From: Marinobacterium litorale DSM 23545
GTDB lineage: Bacteria > Pseudomonadota > Gammaproteobacteria > Pseudomonadales > Balneatricaceae
Length of the DNA stretch: 52,704 nucleotides
Reading direction: 5' to 3'
Assembly (NCBI RefSeq): GCF_000428985.1
Contig: NZ_AUAZ01000027.1
Span: 1 to 52,704 of the forward strand
Shown here: positions 34,597-43,424 of the stretch, piece after piece
Numbering within the stretch: the first letter of the stretch is position 1
Layout of the letters: every line of letters begins with the position of its first letter
The notes under the pieces: model-generated
Seen by the model: the letters and a program-made list of their open reading frames with translations, nothing else
Told to the model about the DNA's origin: nothing
Databases searched by the model: none
Position numbers and translations under genes: made by a program

Positions 34597-35827
34597 GTTC
34601 AATCTCCCCCTGACGATAAGCCTTAGCCAGACGAATCAGCTCCTGGAGCACATCACCACTATCGGCAATCACACTGAGTGCGGCACGTTTGACCATGTCA
34701 CATCCCACATCGGTATTGATGGCGATAACCTTGTCGCACTGACCAATACCCTGCAGATGCTGGATCGCACCGGAGATACCCACCGCCACGTACACGCGTG
34801 CGGTCACCCAGGTACCGGTCGCACCGACCTGACGGAAACGCGGCATGTAGCCATCGTCCACCGCCACACGGCTGGCACCTTCGGTAGCCCCCAGCAGCTC
34901 GGCTGCCTGGTGGAACTGATCCCAATCCTTCACGCCGTTACCGGCAGAGAGAATGAACTCAGCTTCACCCAGCGGAATCGCATTCGGGTCAACAGCCACC
35001 TGGCCGCAATCGGCAATCTGGACACGGGCTTCAACAGCACCTTCCAGCGCCACCGGCAGGACTTCATGACGGGTTTCGTCGATGGGCTCTGCACACTCTT
35101 CAGCCAGTAGAACAAGACGCGGGGTCTCACGGGTGATATCCAGCGTACCGCCCGCCCCACGGCAGATACTCTGCTGAGCATCCACCTGCCAGGCCTGTGT
35201 TGCCGGACGCTCGCCAATGCGAGCCCCCAGGCGACAGCCCAACTCAAACCCGGCGGCAACACTGTCGGGCAGCAGCCAGTGACGCGGGGCAAACTCTTTT
35301 TCAACCTGCGCCAGCGCCGCCACACGACGCTCCGGCGAGTAGCCCTCGTATTCATCACCATCAAGGTGCAGCAGGCGATCAACGCCCGCTTTATCAAAGG
35401 CCTCTTCGCGATACTCACCGAAGACAACCGCCATCACCGCGCCGGCACCGCCAATTTCGCGGATCAGTTTGTGGGCCTGGCCGAGCACATCACGGTCATG
35501 ACCGCTCAAACGGCCACCGACCATATCGGGCACCACGGCGATGTAGTAATCCGGGTTATCCACCTTATGCAGCGGCAGCACCACCTCTTTGGCACCGGAA
35601 GCGGAACGGCGACCACCGAGGCTTGCCAGACCGTTGCCGTTCATCCGGTCAATGCGCTTGATGCCGTTAGGACCTATAAAACCAACCGCATGCGGGTTAC
35701 GACGGATCAGGCCAGATGGACCGCGAACCTCTGCGGCTGCGGACTGCATGGAGTCATGCAGCGGATGCAGACGGTTGCGTGCGATCCATTCCGCCCGCGG
35801 GTCGCGGCGAATAATATCTTCGCTCAT
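34586..35827 (-). CDS. etfA: Electron transfer flavoprotein alpha subunit, dimethylglycine-linked
   Basis: EtfA-family subunit of 413 residues, longer than housekeeping EtfA (about 310) through an N-terminal extension (about 1-95) rich in Arg and His. The C-terminal FAD-binding domain has VGATGTWVTARVYVAVGISGAIQHLQGI and the VIAINTD block, where FAD phosphates bind. It overlaps the dgcB stop by 4 bases (ATGA). The Pseudomonas dgcAB operon also carries such a pair just downstream; passing electrons between DgcA/DgcB and the quinone pool is inferred. Confidence 0.88.
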   Translation of the reverse strand: MSEDIIRRDPRAEWIARNRLHPLHDSMQSAAAEVRGPSGLIRRNPHAVGFIGPNGIKRIDRMNGNGLASLGGRRSASGAKEVVLPLHKVDNPDYYIAVVPDMVGGRLSGHDRDVLGQAHKLIREIGGAGAVMAVVFGEYREEAFDKAGVDRLLHLDGDEYEGYSPERRVAALAQVEKEFAPRHWLLPDSVAAGFELGCRLGARIGERPATQAWQVDAQQSICRGAGGTLDITRETPRLVLLAEECAEPIDETRHEVLPVALEGAVEARVQIADCGQVAVDPNAIPLGEAEFILSAGNGVKDWDQFHQAAELLGATEGASRVAVDDGYMPRFRQVGATGTWVTARVYVAVGISGAIQHLQGIGQCDKVIAINTDVGCDMVKRAALSVIADSGDVLQELIRLAKAYRQGEIEHAA

Positions 35828-37806
35828 ACAGCCACCTCCCCAGCCTGCTTCTGTTTCGCAGCAGACTTGTTAGCACTCTGCTTACCGGATACCGGCGCGT
35901 CATCCTCGATCAACGCATCGGCCACCAGCTCGGCGATATCCTTCACTTCGGCACGGGGCTCCACCACGCCTTCCAGCATCGCGGTACACTGCTGACAGCC
36001 TACTGCGACCAGCTCGGCGCCCACTTCCTTGATTTCGGCCATACGCATATCGGCGATACGGCGCTCACCCGGAATATCGGTGATCGGAGCACCACCACCC
36101 CCACCGCAGCAGCGGGAGCGGAAACCGGAGCGTTCCATTTCGGCCAGTTTGATCCCCAGCTCACCGAGCAGCTCACGCGGCGAGTCATATTCACCGTTGT
36201 AGCGACCCAGGTAGCAGGGGTCGTGATAGGTCACGGTACCGCCCTTGAACTCTTCCAGATTCAACAGACCCGCTTTAACCAGCTCGTTGATGAACGTGGT
36301 GTGGTGCAGAACGTCGTAGTCCGGCTTCTGACCGGCCGGATACAGCTCCGGATACTCGTTCTTCAGGCAGTGGAAGGCGTGCGGGTCAGTCGTCACGATA
36401 CGGTTGAACTTGTACTGACTGAGCGCCGCGATATTACGCTTGGCCAGGCTCTGGAAGGTGGCATCATCACCCAGACGACGGGCCACGTCGCCGGAGTCGC
36501 GCTCTTCATCGCCCAGCACTGCAAAGTCGACGTTTGCTGCTTTCAGTACTTTCACGAAGGCACGCAGAATACGTTGGCTACGCATGTCAAAGGCACCGTC
36601 GGACACCCAAAACACCACGTCCACTTCTTTCACGTCTTTAAGCACACGCAGATTCTGATCCGCCGCCCAGTTCATGCGGCTGCCCGGATTGAAACCGTTG
36701 GGGTTATCGGTGGCGATCAGGTTATCCAGCACTTCAGCGCCTTTGTTCGGGGTATTACCCTTCTCCAGCGTCAGGAAGCGGCGCATATCGACGATGGCGT
36801 CCACGTGCTCGATCATCATCGGGCACTCTTCCACACAGGCGCGGCAGGTGGTGCAGGACCAGAGTGTATCCGGGCTGACCAGACCTTCGGTGATGGTTTT
36901 GTTCGGGCCGCCTTCAGCCTTGCCGACTTCGATACCCGGGTAAGGGCTGCCGGCGAACTTGGCATCGGAGCCACCGGCCAGACCAACCACCATATCCTGG
37001 ATCAGTTTTTTCGGGTTCAGCGGCTGACCGGCTGCAAACGCCGGACACATCGCTTCACACTTACCGCACTGAACGCAGGCGTCGAAACCCAGCAGCTGAT
37101 TCCATTTAAAGTCAGTGGGCTTTTCCACACCCAGCTTGGACGCAGTCAGATCCACAGCCTTGAGGCCGGTGGAGCGACCACCCCCAAAACGCTCGGGACG
37201 ACGGTGAAAGGCCAGGTGCAGGGAACCGGCAAAGGCGTGCTTCATCGGACCGCCCCAGCCCATGCCGAACACCAGCTCACCCAGCCCCCAAACGATACCG
37301 GCAGCCAGCACCACAGCCAGCACCCAGCCTCCAAAGTTTTCAGGCAGGATACCGGCGGCGGGCAGGGTCGCGATAAAGAAGCTGACAGCAAACATCAGCA
37401 GGCTCTTGGGCAGACGCATCCAAGGGCCCTTTGACAGGCGCGACGGCGGGTTAAGACGACGCTTGAATACGAACAGCGCACCGACAAACATCAGCACCAG
37501 AGCGCCCAGCAGGGCATAGCTGAGCCAGCGGCTTTCAACACCGAACAGGTGCACCGCGAGGATCAGCACCATCGACAGCACGAAGCCACCGGCAGTCGCC
37601 ACGTGAGTCTTGGACATATACTTATCGCGCTCAACCACATGGTGCAGATCCACCAGGTAGCGACGCGGCATCGCCATCAGTCCGGAGAAGAGATTAACCT
37701 TTTCCGGCTGACCGGCACGCCAGAGACTGATCCGCTTGAGCATACCGGCCACAGCCAGCAGCAGCGCAACAGAGAGAAGAACGGGGAGTAACCAATCGAG
37801 GATCAT
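35824..37806 (-). CDS. dgcB: Dimethylglycine demethylation iron-sulphur membrane protein DgcB
   Basis: Needed with DgcA for dimethylglycine breakdown in Pseudomonas. The 660 residues have about five N-terminal membrane helices (within 1-185), two [4Fe-4S] motifs (Cys244, 247, 250, 254 and Cys318, 321, 324, 328), and two C-terminal cysteine-rich CCG-type domains, one with CCGGGGGAP and one with GCQQCTAML. This layout resembles heterodisulfide reductase D or glycerol dehydrogenase C subunits and fits electron transfer to the membrane quinone. It follows dgcA after 186 bases that hold an inverted repeat, and overlaps etfA. Confidence 0.92.
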   Translation of the reverse strand: MILDWLLPVLLSVALLLAVAGMLKRISLWRAGQPEKVNLFSGLMAMPRRYLVDLHHVVERDKYMSKTHVATAGGFVLSMVLILAVHLFGVESRWLSYALLGALVLMFVGALFVFKRRLNPPSRLSKGPWMRLPKSLLMFAVSFFIATLPAAGILPENFGGWVLAVVLAAGIVWGLGELVFGMGWGGPMKHAFAGSLHLAFHRRPERFGGGRSTGLKAVDLTASKLGVEKPTDFKWNQLLGFDACVQCGKCEAMCPAFAAGQPLNPKKLIQDMVVGLAGGSDAKFAGSPYPGIEVGKAEGGPNKTITEGLVSPDTLWSCTTCRACVEECPMMIEHVDAIVDMRRFLTLEKGNTPNKGAEVLDNLIATDNPNGFNPGSRMNWAADQNLRVLKDVKEVDVVFWVSDGAFDMRSQRILRAFVKVLKAANVDFAVLGDEERDSGDVARRLGDDATFQSLAKRNIAALSQYKFNRIVTTDPHAFHCLKNEYPELYPAGQKPDYDVLHHTTFINELVKAGLLNLEEFKGGTVTYHDPCYLGRYNGEYDSPRELLGELGIKLAEMERSGFRSRCCGGGGGAPITDIPGERRIADMRMAEIKEVGAELVAVGCQQCTAMLEGVVEPRAEVKDIAELVADALIEDDAPVSGKQSANKSAAKQKQAGEVAV

Positions 37807-37861
37807 GATGAGCCCTCTTGAATTAACCTAGGCTTGTACGTGGCAGTGAACTGCAAGGAGC

Positions 37862-37966
37862 GGCAAGCAGGTGGTAGCGGGCTGGCCCTCGCCGGCAAGG
37901 ATGCCGGCGTGGAGCCCCCAGGGATGGGTTCACGGCGTGTCAGCACGTGACCACCTGCTTGTTGCC
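37862..37966. repeat. Intergenic inverted-repeat element between dgcA and dgcB
   Basis: CAAGCAGGTGGT (37864-37875) and ACCACCTGCTTG (37950-37961) are perfect 12-bp arms enclosing about 74 bases. The inside holds a perfect 7-bp stem (GCCGGCA, 37891-37897; TGCCGGC, 37902-37908) and a smaller CGTG-TCAG-CACG hairpin. The central GGATGGGTTCACGGCG sequence looks like a dispersed gammaproteobacterial repeat I have seen in other genomes, but I cannot name it. It sits inside an operon and could act as an mRNA processing or attenuation element. Confidence 0.55.
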
Positions 37967-37992
37967 AAACCGCCCAGGCTGCCGCCAGACGC

Positions 37993-40068
37993 TTACAGAT
38001 CCTTGCAGAGTCGCAGTGCGTCGTAGATCGCCGCATGTGTGTTGCGCTGGGACACACAGTCCCCCAGACGCCACAGGATCATGCCGTCGCCAGATTCGGA
38101 TAGCTCTTCACCAAGAATGGGCTGAGGCTTGATATCGAACAGTGCTTCAACGTCGATCTGACCCTTGTTGCGCGACTCACCCTTGAGTTCGTAGTACAGC
38201 GCTTCGTTGGGACGAATACCGTTCTCGACCACGATCTGATCGACAACACGCTCTTCCTGCTGACCGGTGTACTCGTTTTCCAGCAGCGCAACCAGCTTGT
38301 CACCTTCGCGGTATACCTTCTCCAGCATCAGGTCGGAGGTCATGATCACCTCCTTCTCATACAGGCTGCGGTAGTAGGTCGGGAAGGTGGTACCACCGAT
38401 GCCGACACCCGGCTTGATATCGTCGGTAACCAGCTCGACCATGGACCCTTTGGAGGCCAGGTAGTCAGCCGCGGACATCCCGGAGAATTCACAGATGGTG
38501 TCGTAGATCAGGACGTTTTTGCCCGGTTCGACTTTGCCGCTGAGAATGTCCCAGCTGGATACAACCAGACCTTCCTCGGCACCCCAGTGCGGGTTCTGCT
38601 CCAGGAACGGCGTACCGCCGGTTGCCAGGATGCAGACATCCGGCTTGAGGTCACGGATCATGTCAGCGCTGGCTTCGGTACCCAAACGGATATCAACGCC
38701 CAGACGCTCAAGCTCCATTACCATCCAGCGGGTGATACCGGCCATCTGATCACGCTGCGGTGCTTTAGCGGCGATGGTGATCTGACCACCCAGTTCTTCA
38801 GCCTTCTCAACCAGGGTTACGTTGTGTCCACGTTCAGCAGCAACGCGGGCCGCTTCCATACCACCGGGGCCACCACCCACAACAACGACCTTGCGCACAG
38901 GGCCAGTCGTCTTCTCAATGATGTGCGGCAGACCCATGTATTCACGGGACGTCGCCGCGTTCTGGATGCAGAGTACGTCCAGACCCATGTACTGACGGTC
39001 GATACAGTAGTTGGCGCCCACGCACTGACGAATCTGGTCAACCTGATCCATCTTGATCTTGGCAATGAAGTGCGGGTCAGCGATATGTGCACGGGTCATA
39101 CCGACAAAGTCGACATAACCGGCTTCCAGGATACGCTTGGCCTGGTTCGGATCCTTGATGTTCTGCGCGTGGATAACCGGTACGGAAACCACTTCCTTGA
39201 TACCCGCCGCCAGGTGCAGGAACGGCTCCGGCGGGTAGCTCATGTTCGGGATGACGTTGGCCAGGGTGTTGTGGGTATCACAACCGGAGCCAACCACACC
39301 GAAGTAATCGATCAGGCCGGTCGCGTCGTAGTACGCCGCGATCTGCTTCATATCTTCGTGGTTCAGACCATCCGGATGGAACTCATCACCGGTGATACGC
39401 ATGCCGACGACAAAGTCTGGGCCCACCGCTTCACGCACGGCTTTGGCGACTTCCAGACCGAAACGCATACGGTTTTCAAAGCTGCCGCCCCACTGGTCGG
39501 TACGCTTGTTAACACGCGGAGACCAGAACTGGTCGACCATATGCTGGTGCACGGCAGAGAGTTCAACACCGTCGAGGCCGCCCTCTTTCGCACGCACGGC
39601 CGCTTTCGCGAAGTCGCCGATAACGCGCCAGATCTCTTCCTCTTCGATGGTCTTACAGGTCGCACGGTGTACCGGCTCACGAATACCTGAAGGAGACATC
39701 AGATTGGGCCAGTTCTCACCGTCCCAGCGGGAACGGCGCCCCATGTGGGTAATCTGAATCATGATCTTGCCGCCGTGCTTGTGCACAGCATCGGCAAGAT
39801 TCTGAAAATGGGGGATGATACGGTCGGTGGACAGGTTTACCGAGCTCCACCAGCTTTGTGGGCTGTCGATCGACACCACACTGGAACCGCCGCAGATACA
39901 GAGGCCACAGCCGCCCTTGGCCTTCTCTTCATAATACTTGACGTAACGATCGGTGGTCATACCGCCATCGGTGGCATACACCTCGGCATGAGCGGTACTG
40001 ACGATACGGTTACGGATGGTCAGCTTGTTGATGTTCAACGGCTGGAACAGTGCATCGAACTGCGACAT
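37993..40068 (-). CDS. dgcA: Dimethylglycine demethylase flavoprotein DgcA
   Basis: Old-yellow-enzyme/trimethylamine-dehydrogenase-type flavoprotein that demethylates dimethylglycine to sarcosine. The 691 residues include an N-terminal FMN-binding TIM barrel (about 1-340), a four-cysteine iron-sulphur motif region (CVGANYC...C, about 344-366) and a C-terminal FAD/NAD-binding half with VVVVGGGPGGMEAARVAAERG. Ribosome site GGGGTGA precedes the ATG. It follows DUF5943 gene by 76 bases on the same strand, and dgcB is downstream. Confidence 0.93.
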   Translation of the reverse strand: MSQFDALFQPLNINKLTIRNRIVSTAHAEVYATDGGMTTDRYVKYYEEKAKGGCGLCICGGSSVVSIDSPQSWWSSVNLSTDRIIPHFQNLADAVHKHGGKIMIQITHMGRRSRWDGENWPNLMSPSGIREPVHRATCKTIEEEEIWRVIGDFAKAAVRAKEGGLDGVELSAVHQHMVDQFWSPRVNKRTDQWGGSFENRMRFGLEVAKAVREAVGPDFVVGMRITGDEFHPDGLNHEDMKQIAAYYDATGLIDYFGVVGSGCDTHNTLANVIPNMSYPPEPFLHLAAGIKEVVSVPVIHAQNIKDPNQAKRILEAGYVDFVGMTRAHIADPHFIAKIKMDQVDQIRQCVGANYCIDRQYMGLDVLCIQNAATSREYMGLPHIIEKTTGPVRKVVVVGGGPGGMEAARVAAERGHNVTLVEKAEELGGQITIAAKAPQRDQMAGITRWMVMELERLGVDIRLGTEASADMIRDLKPDVCILATGGTPFLEQNPHWGAEEGLVVSSWDILSGKVEPGKNVLIYDTICEFSGMSAADYLASKGSMVELVTDDIKPGVGIGGTTFPTYYRSLYEKEVIMTSDLMLEKVYREGDKLVALLENEYTGQQEERVVDQIVVENGIRPNEALYYELKGESRNKGQIDVEALFDIKPQPILGEELSESGDGMILWRLGDCVSQRNTHAAIYDALRLCKDL

Positions 40069-40144
40069 GGTTCACCCCAACTTTTCTAAGGGCCTGCACC
40101 GGCTCTCGACGGCGCAGGTTTTTGTACTCTTTTGTTTTACTCGA

Positions 40145-40678
40145 TTAGCCGAGCGGAAGGACTTCGAAAATGCCGTAGTCGCAGCCTTCTTCAGCCGCAC
40201 TCTGCGTCTGTTCTGCAACGGTGCGGACCGGGTAACCTAGGCTCTCGGCGATCTGATCCATGGCACCGGCAAACCAGCCGGTGAACATGTAATCAACCTT
40301 GCGGTTTACTTTGCCGTACTGGTAAACGAACGCGGAGTTTTCCAGACGTACGCGGGCAGTACCCTTTTCCAGATCCAGCTCTTCAGTGATGAAGAACCCC
40401 CAGCCACGCTGAGACAGGCGCTTCATGTAGTGATCCCATACATCACGACCTGAAATACCGTGGGCTTCGGCTTCTTTTTCACACCAGTAGTAGGCGGATT
40501 TGTAACCGGCCTTGTAGAGGATCTCGGCATAACGCTCTGCACCGATCTCTTCTTCGATACCCATGTGGTTGTTAACAAAGAAGTGGCGCGGCACATACAG
40601 CATCGGCAGTGCATCGGTGGTCCATACGCCGGTTTCGTCATCGACGAGGATCGGCATTTCAGGTGCATGAGTACCCAT
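40145..40678 (-). CDS. DUF5943 / 4-vinyl-reductase-like protein of the dgc operon
   Basis: The gene order M19-like, this gene, dgcA, dgcB, etfA, etfB matches the Pseudomonas PA5396-PA5401 block, in which the second gene encodes a DUF5943 protein. From the ATG at 40678 it has 177 residues and no signal peptide or membrane helix. An aromatic-rich V4R-like fold is suggested by YKAGYKSAYYWCEKE and GYVRTV-type C-terminal parts. It may bind a small hydrophobic or ligand-like molecule. No enzymatic motif was seen. GGAG lies about 9 bases upstream; a TTG at 40693 gives five more residues. Confidence 0.85.
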   Translation of the reverse strand: MGTHAPEMPILVDDETGVWTTDALPMLYVPRHFFVNNHMGIEEEIGAERYAEILYKAGYKSAYYWCEKEAEAHGISGRDVWDHYMKRLSQRGWGFFITEELDLEKGTARVRLENSAFVYQYGKVNRKVDYMFTGWFAGAMDQIAESLGYPVRTVAEQTQSAAEEGCDYGIFEVLPLG

Positions 40679-40757
40679 TACTTCAAACTCCAACTAAAAG
40701 TATTTGTCTCTGTTAATAACCGCGTTGAAACGTCATGAGCGCCGCAGCCTCTGATCG

Positions 40758-41735
40758 TTATTCGCCCCAGACGTCTGCCAGGACCCGAACCCAGTTCTCA
40801 CCCATGATTTTGCGTACCTGGGTTTCGGTGAAACCACGACGCAGCAGTGCTTCGGTCAGGTTCGGGAACTCACCCAGAGTACGGATACCTTCCGGGTTCA
40901 CGATCTTGCCGAACTGGGTCAGACGACGGGCGTAGCCCTTGTCGTGGGTCAGCCACTCGAAGAACGGCTGGCCATGTCCCTGAGTGAAGTCGGTACCGAT
41001 ACCGATCTGATCTTCACCAACGATATTGAAGACATACTCGATCGCCTCAACGTAATCTTCGATGGTGGAGTTGATGCCGTTCTTGAGGAAGGGCGCGAAC
41101 ATGGTGACGCCGACGAAACCGCCGTGATCGGCGATGAACTTCAGCTCTTCATCGGACTTGTTGCGCGGATGCTCTTTCAGCCCGGAGGGCAGGCAGTGGG
41201 AGTAGCAGACCGGTTTTTTGGACTCGAGAATAACCTCTTCAGAGGTTTTCGCGCCGACGTGAGACAGGTCGCACATAACGCCGACACGGTTCATCTCAGC
41301 CACGATCTCACGGCCGAAACCGGACAGACCACCGTCCCGCTCGTAGCAGCCGGTACCGATCAGGTTCTGGGTGTTGTAGCACATCTGTACCACGCCCACG
41401 CCCAGATCCTTAAAGGTCTGCACGTAACCGATCTGGTCTTCGAACGCATGGGCGTTCTGGAAGCCCATGATGATACCGGTCTTACCTTCTGCCTTGGCGC
41501 GACGGATATCGTCGGTGGTGCGTACTTTCAGCACCAGGTCAGAGTTCTGCTCGATCAGGCCATTCATTTCAACGATGTTGTTGACCGTAGCCTGGAAGCC
41601 TTCCCACACCGACACGGTGCAGTTTGCAGCCGTCAGACCACCACGGCTCATGTCTTCGAAAAGCTCACGATCCCACTTTGCGATCACAAGACCATCGATC
41701 ACGATGGCATCTTTGTGCAGTTCTGCTGCGCTCAT
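40758..41735 (-). CDS. M19 dipeptidase-like protein with altered metal site, first gene of the dgc operon
   Basis: Resembles renal-dipeptidase (M19) amidohydrolases, 325 residues, but the metal site is depleted. The usual N-terminal DGHxD reads D14-G-L-V-I (no His, no Asp). The usual metal-ligand Glu in an EGGHA-type motif is Gln93 in FQNAHAF. His159 (DLSHVG) and His180 (YSHCLPSG) remain, as does RN after them. It can therefore hardly be a normal di-zinc dipeptidase. It is the first gene of the dimethylglycine operon, as in Pseudomonas PA5396, so a role in methylamine metabolism is probable; its chemistry is unknown. Located 79 bases before the DUF5943 gene. Confidence 0.82.
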   Translation of the reverse strand: MSAAELHKDAIVIDGLVIAKWDRELFEDMSRGGLTAANCTVSVWEGFQATVNNIVEMNGLIEQNSDLVLKVRTTDDIRRAKAEGKTGIIMGFQNAHAFEDQIGYVQTFKDLGVGVVQMCYNTQNLIGTGCYERDGGLSGFGREIVAEMNRVGVMCDLSHVGAKTSEEVILESKKPVCYSHCLPSGLKEHPRNKSDEELKFIADHGGFVGVTMFAPFLKNGINSTIEDYVEAIEYVFNIVGEDQIGIGTDFTQGHGQPFFEWLTHDKGYARRLTQFGKIVNPEGIRTLGEFPNLTEALLRRGFTETQVRKIMGENWVRVLADVWGE

Positions 41736-41840
41736 TTTTCCACCTATTCAACGGGTGCTTTCAGTAGCGCTCAGAATAGGGGGAAAGATCACGGGGAATT
41801 GTTCTGAAAGCGTCACTCGACTGGCGTAAAGCGTAGTGAT

Positions 41841-41850
41841 TCGCGACGTC
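41841..41850 (-). promoter_or_regulatory. Candidate GbdR site before the dgc operon
   Basis: On the minus strand GACGTCGCGA (41841-41850) contains CGTCGCGA, one base from the TGTCGCGA of the gbcA site and in the same orientation relative to its gene. It lies about 110 bases before the M19-like start. The match is weaker than at gbcA or the BCCT gene. Confidence 0.4.
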
Positions 41851-41919
41851 AAAAAAGGTTTTCCACAGCCGGCAGGATTTAGTCACGGTAGAGCAGAAAA
41901 AGACCGGATCCTATAACGC

Positions 41920-41954
41920 AAAAAACCGCCGCTACCTCTGGGTAACGGCGGTTT
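41920..41954 (-). terminator. Rho-independent terminator of gbdR
   Basis: AAACCGCCG (41923-41931) pairs with CGGCGGTTT (41946-41954), with an inner TACC/GGTA stem. A run of T follows on the minus strand (A run at 41920-41925). It lies about 20 bases after the gbdR stop. Confidence 0.85.
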
Positions 41955-41974
41955 CGAAAGACCTTTAAACCCGC

Positions 41975-43117
41975 TTACTGAAGGGTTACGGATCCGTAAG
42001 TCGGCTCAAACTGCGCTTCGCTCAGTGCGCGCATCGCCAGCTCGCTGGAGCGACGCTCGCCCTTCTGGTTGAGCCCCGGCAAAGCTGTCGTTACCAGCGG
42101 TGTCAGCGTCTGTGTCCGCTCCTGACTACGCATGCCACTGCGCTCTTCACGTGGCGGAATACCGATATGTTCGCGGTAGCATTTGCTGAAGTGCGGTGTG
42201 GAGACAAAGCCACAGGCCGCCGCGATCTCGATGATCGACATGGAGGTCTGCTTAAGCAGCTGACGCGCACGGAACAGGCGCAGCTTCAGGTAGTACTTCG
42301 ACGGTGAGCACTGCAGATACTTCTGGAACAGACGCTCCAGCTGACGGCGCGAAAGCCCCACATACCCGGCCAGCTCATCCAGCTCGATCGCTTCCTCAAT
42401 GTTGGATTCCATCAAAGAAACCGCTTCAACCAGTTTGGGCTGAGTGGTACCCAGTACATGACGCAGCGGAATACGCTGGTAATCGGATTCATTACGAACG
42501 CGATCACAGATAAACATCTCGGAGATACCGGCAGTCAGCTGGTAACCGAAGTCACGGCGGATCATGTTCAGCATCATGTCCATCGGTACGGTGCCGCCGC
42601 TGCTGGTCATACGGTCACGATCGATCACGAACAGGTGATTGGTGCAGTTAACCTTGGGGTAAGCTTCCTGCAGAGACGCGATACACTCCCAGTGCGCACT
42701 GCAGTCATAGCCGTTCAGCAGGCCCGCTTCTGCCAACAGGTAGGGACCTGTACAAACACCACCAATCAGGATGTGCTTGCGCGCCATCGCCTGTAGCCAG
42801 GAGACCTGACGGCGGGTAAAGCTACGTGTGATGTTAACACCGCCGACAACGATCAGTGTGTCCAACTCGGGAGACTCGGTCATTGAGCTATCCGGTGTGA
42901 TCCGGATACCGTCACTGGCCATAACCGCTTCACCGTCTTCGGTGAGGGTGTGCCAGTTATAGAGCTCCTGCCCGCTTAGCTGATTCGCCATACGCAACGG
43001 CTCCACCGCCGACGCCAAAGCGATCATGGTGAAGTTGTTCAGCAACAGAAAACCGATGCTGCGGGTTTTGTTCTTTGCAGTTGAGCCCTGAAAAGAAGAA
43101 GAGTTGTTCTCAGACAT
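41975..43117 (-). CDS. gbdR: GlxA-family regulator GbdR of glycine betaine catabolism
   Basis: AraC-type activator that in Pseudomonas responds to glycine betaine and dimethylglycine and switches on gbc, dgc and sox genes. The 380 residues have an N-terminal DJ-1/PfpI-like sensor domain (about 18-215: IGFLLLNNFTMIALASAVEPLRMAN, GGVCTGPYLLAEAGLL) and a C-terminal double HTH of AraC type (about 235-330: LDELAGYVGLSRRQLERLFQKYL and SIIEIAAACGFVSTPHFSKCYREHIGIPP). An unusual 45-residue tail rich in Arg, Ser and Thr follows the HTH. It lies downstream of a serine dehydratase gene, as gbdR does next to sdaB in Pseudomonas. Confidence 0.92.
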   Translation of the reverse strand: MSENNSSSFQGSTAKNKTRSIGFLLLNNFTMIALASAVEPLRMANQLSGQELYNWHTLTEDGEAVMASDGIRITPDSSMTESPELDTLIVVGGVNITRSFTRRQVSWLQAMARKHILIGGVCTGPYLLAEAGLLNGYDCSAHWECIASLQEAYPKVNCTNHLFVIDRDRMTSSGGTVPMDMMLNMIRRDFGYQLTAGISEMFICDRVRNESDYQRIPLRHVLGTTQPKLVEAVSLMESNIEEAIELDELAGYVGLSRRQLERLFQKYLQCSPSKYYLKLRLFRARQLLKQTSMSIIEIAAACGFVSTPHFSKCYREHIGIPPREERSGMRSQERTQTLTPLVTTALPGLNQKGERRSSELAMRALSEAQFEPTYGSVTLQ

Positions 43118-43424
43118 TTTACGCTAACCCCATGTTTACCTATTGGGGCACTAGCAACCGCTGTGCCTTTTATATTTATATTTGGTCGTATCTGAGTCGG
43201 CGTGTCGCAAATAGATATGCGGATGCCGGGTTAGACCCAATTAGCTCCAAATCACGCGAAAAGCAGCTCTCACGGGCACTACAGACATGCGCACTATAGT
43301 TGAATCTGTATTAAAAGCGACCCCCCTGATGTCGTTTTTTGCACCTTTTTTTTACACAAACGGTCCAAATGAGGGCGCCTCATCTGGACCATTTGATCAG
43401 GTATTTTGAAATAAAACTGTATAA
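43118..43424. promoter_or_regulatory. sdaA-gbdR gap: motif and hairpin
   Basis: TGTCGCAAATAGAT lies at 43203-43216 on the plus strand, about 90 bases before gbdR and in reverse orientation to it. The motif is close to the gbcA and BCCT sites, so GbdR may control its own gene. Near the sdaA end, GGTCCAAATGAGG (43362-43374) and CCTCATCTGGACC (43378-43390) form a 13-bp hairpin with one G-T pair and a 3-base loop, a possible 3' end for sdaA transcripts, though no good T run follows. Confidence 0.5.

Noticed and set aside
36223-37434. Long plus-strand frame opposite dgcB
   Set aside because: Shadow of dgcB, which has intact iron-sulphur motifs; no features of a real protein.
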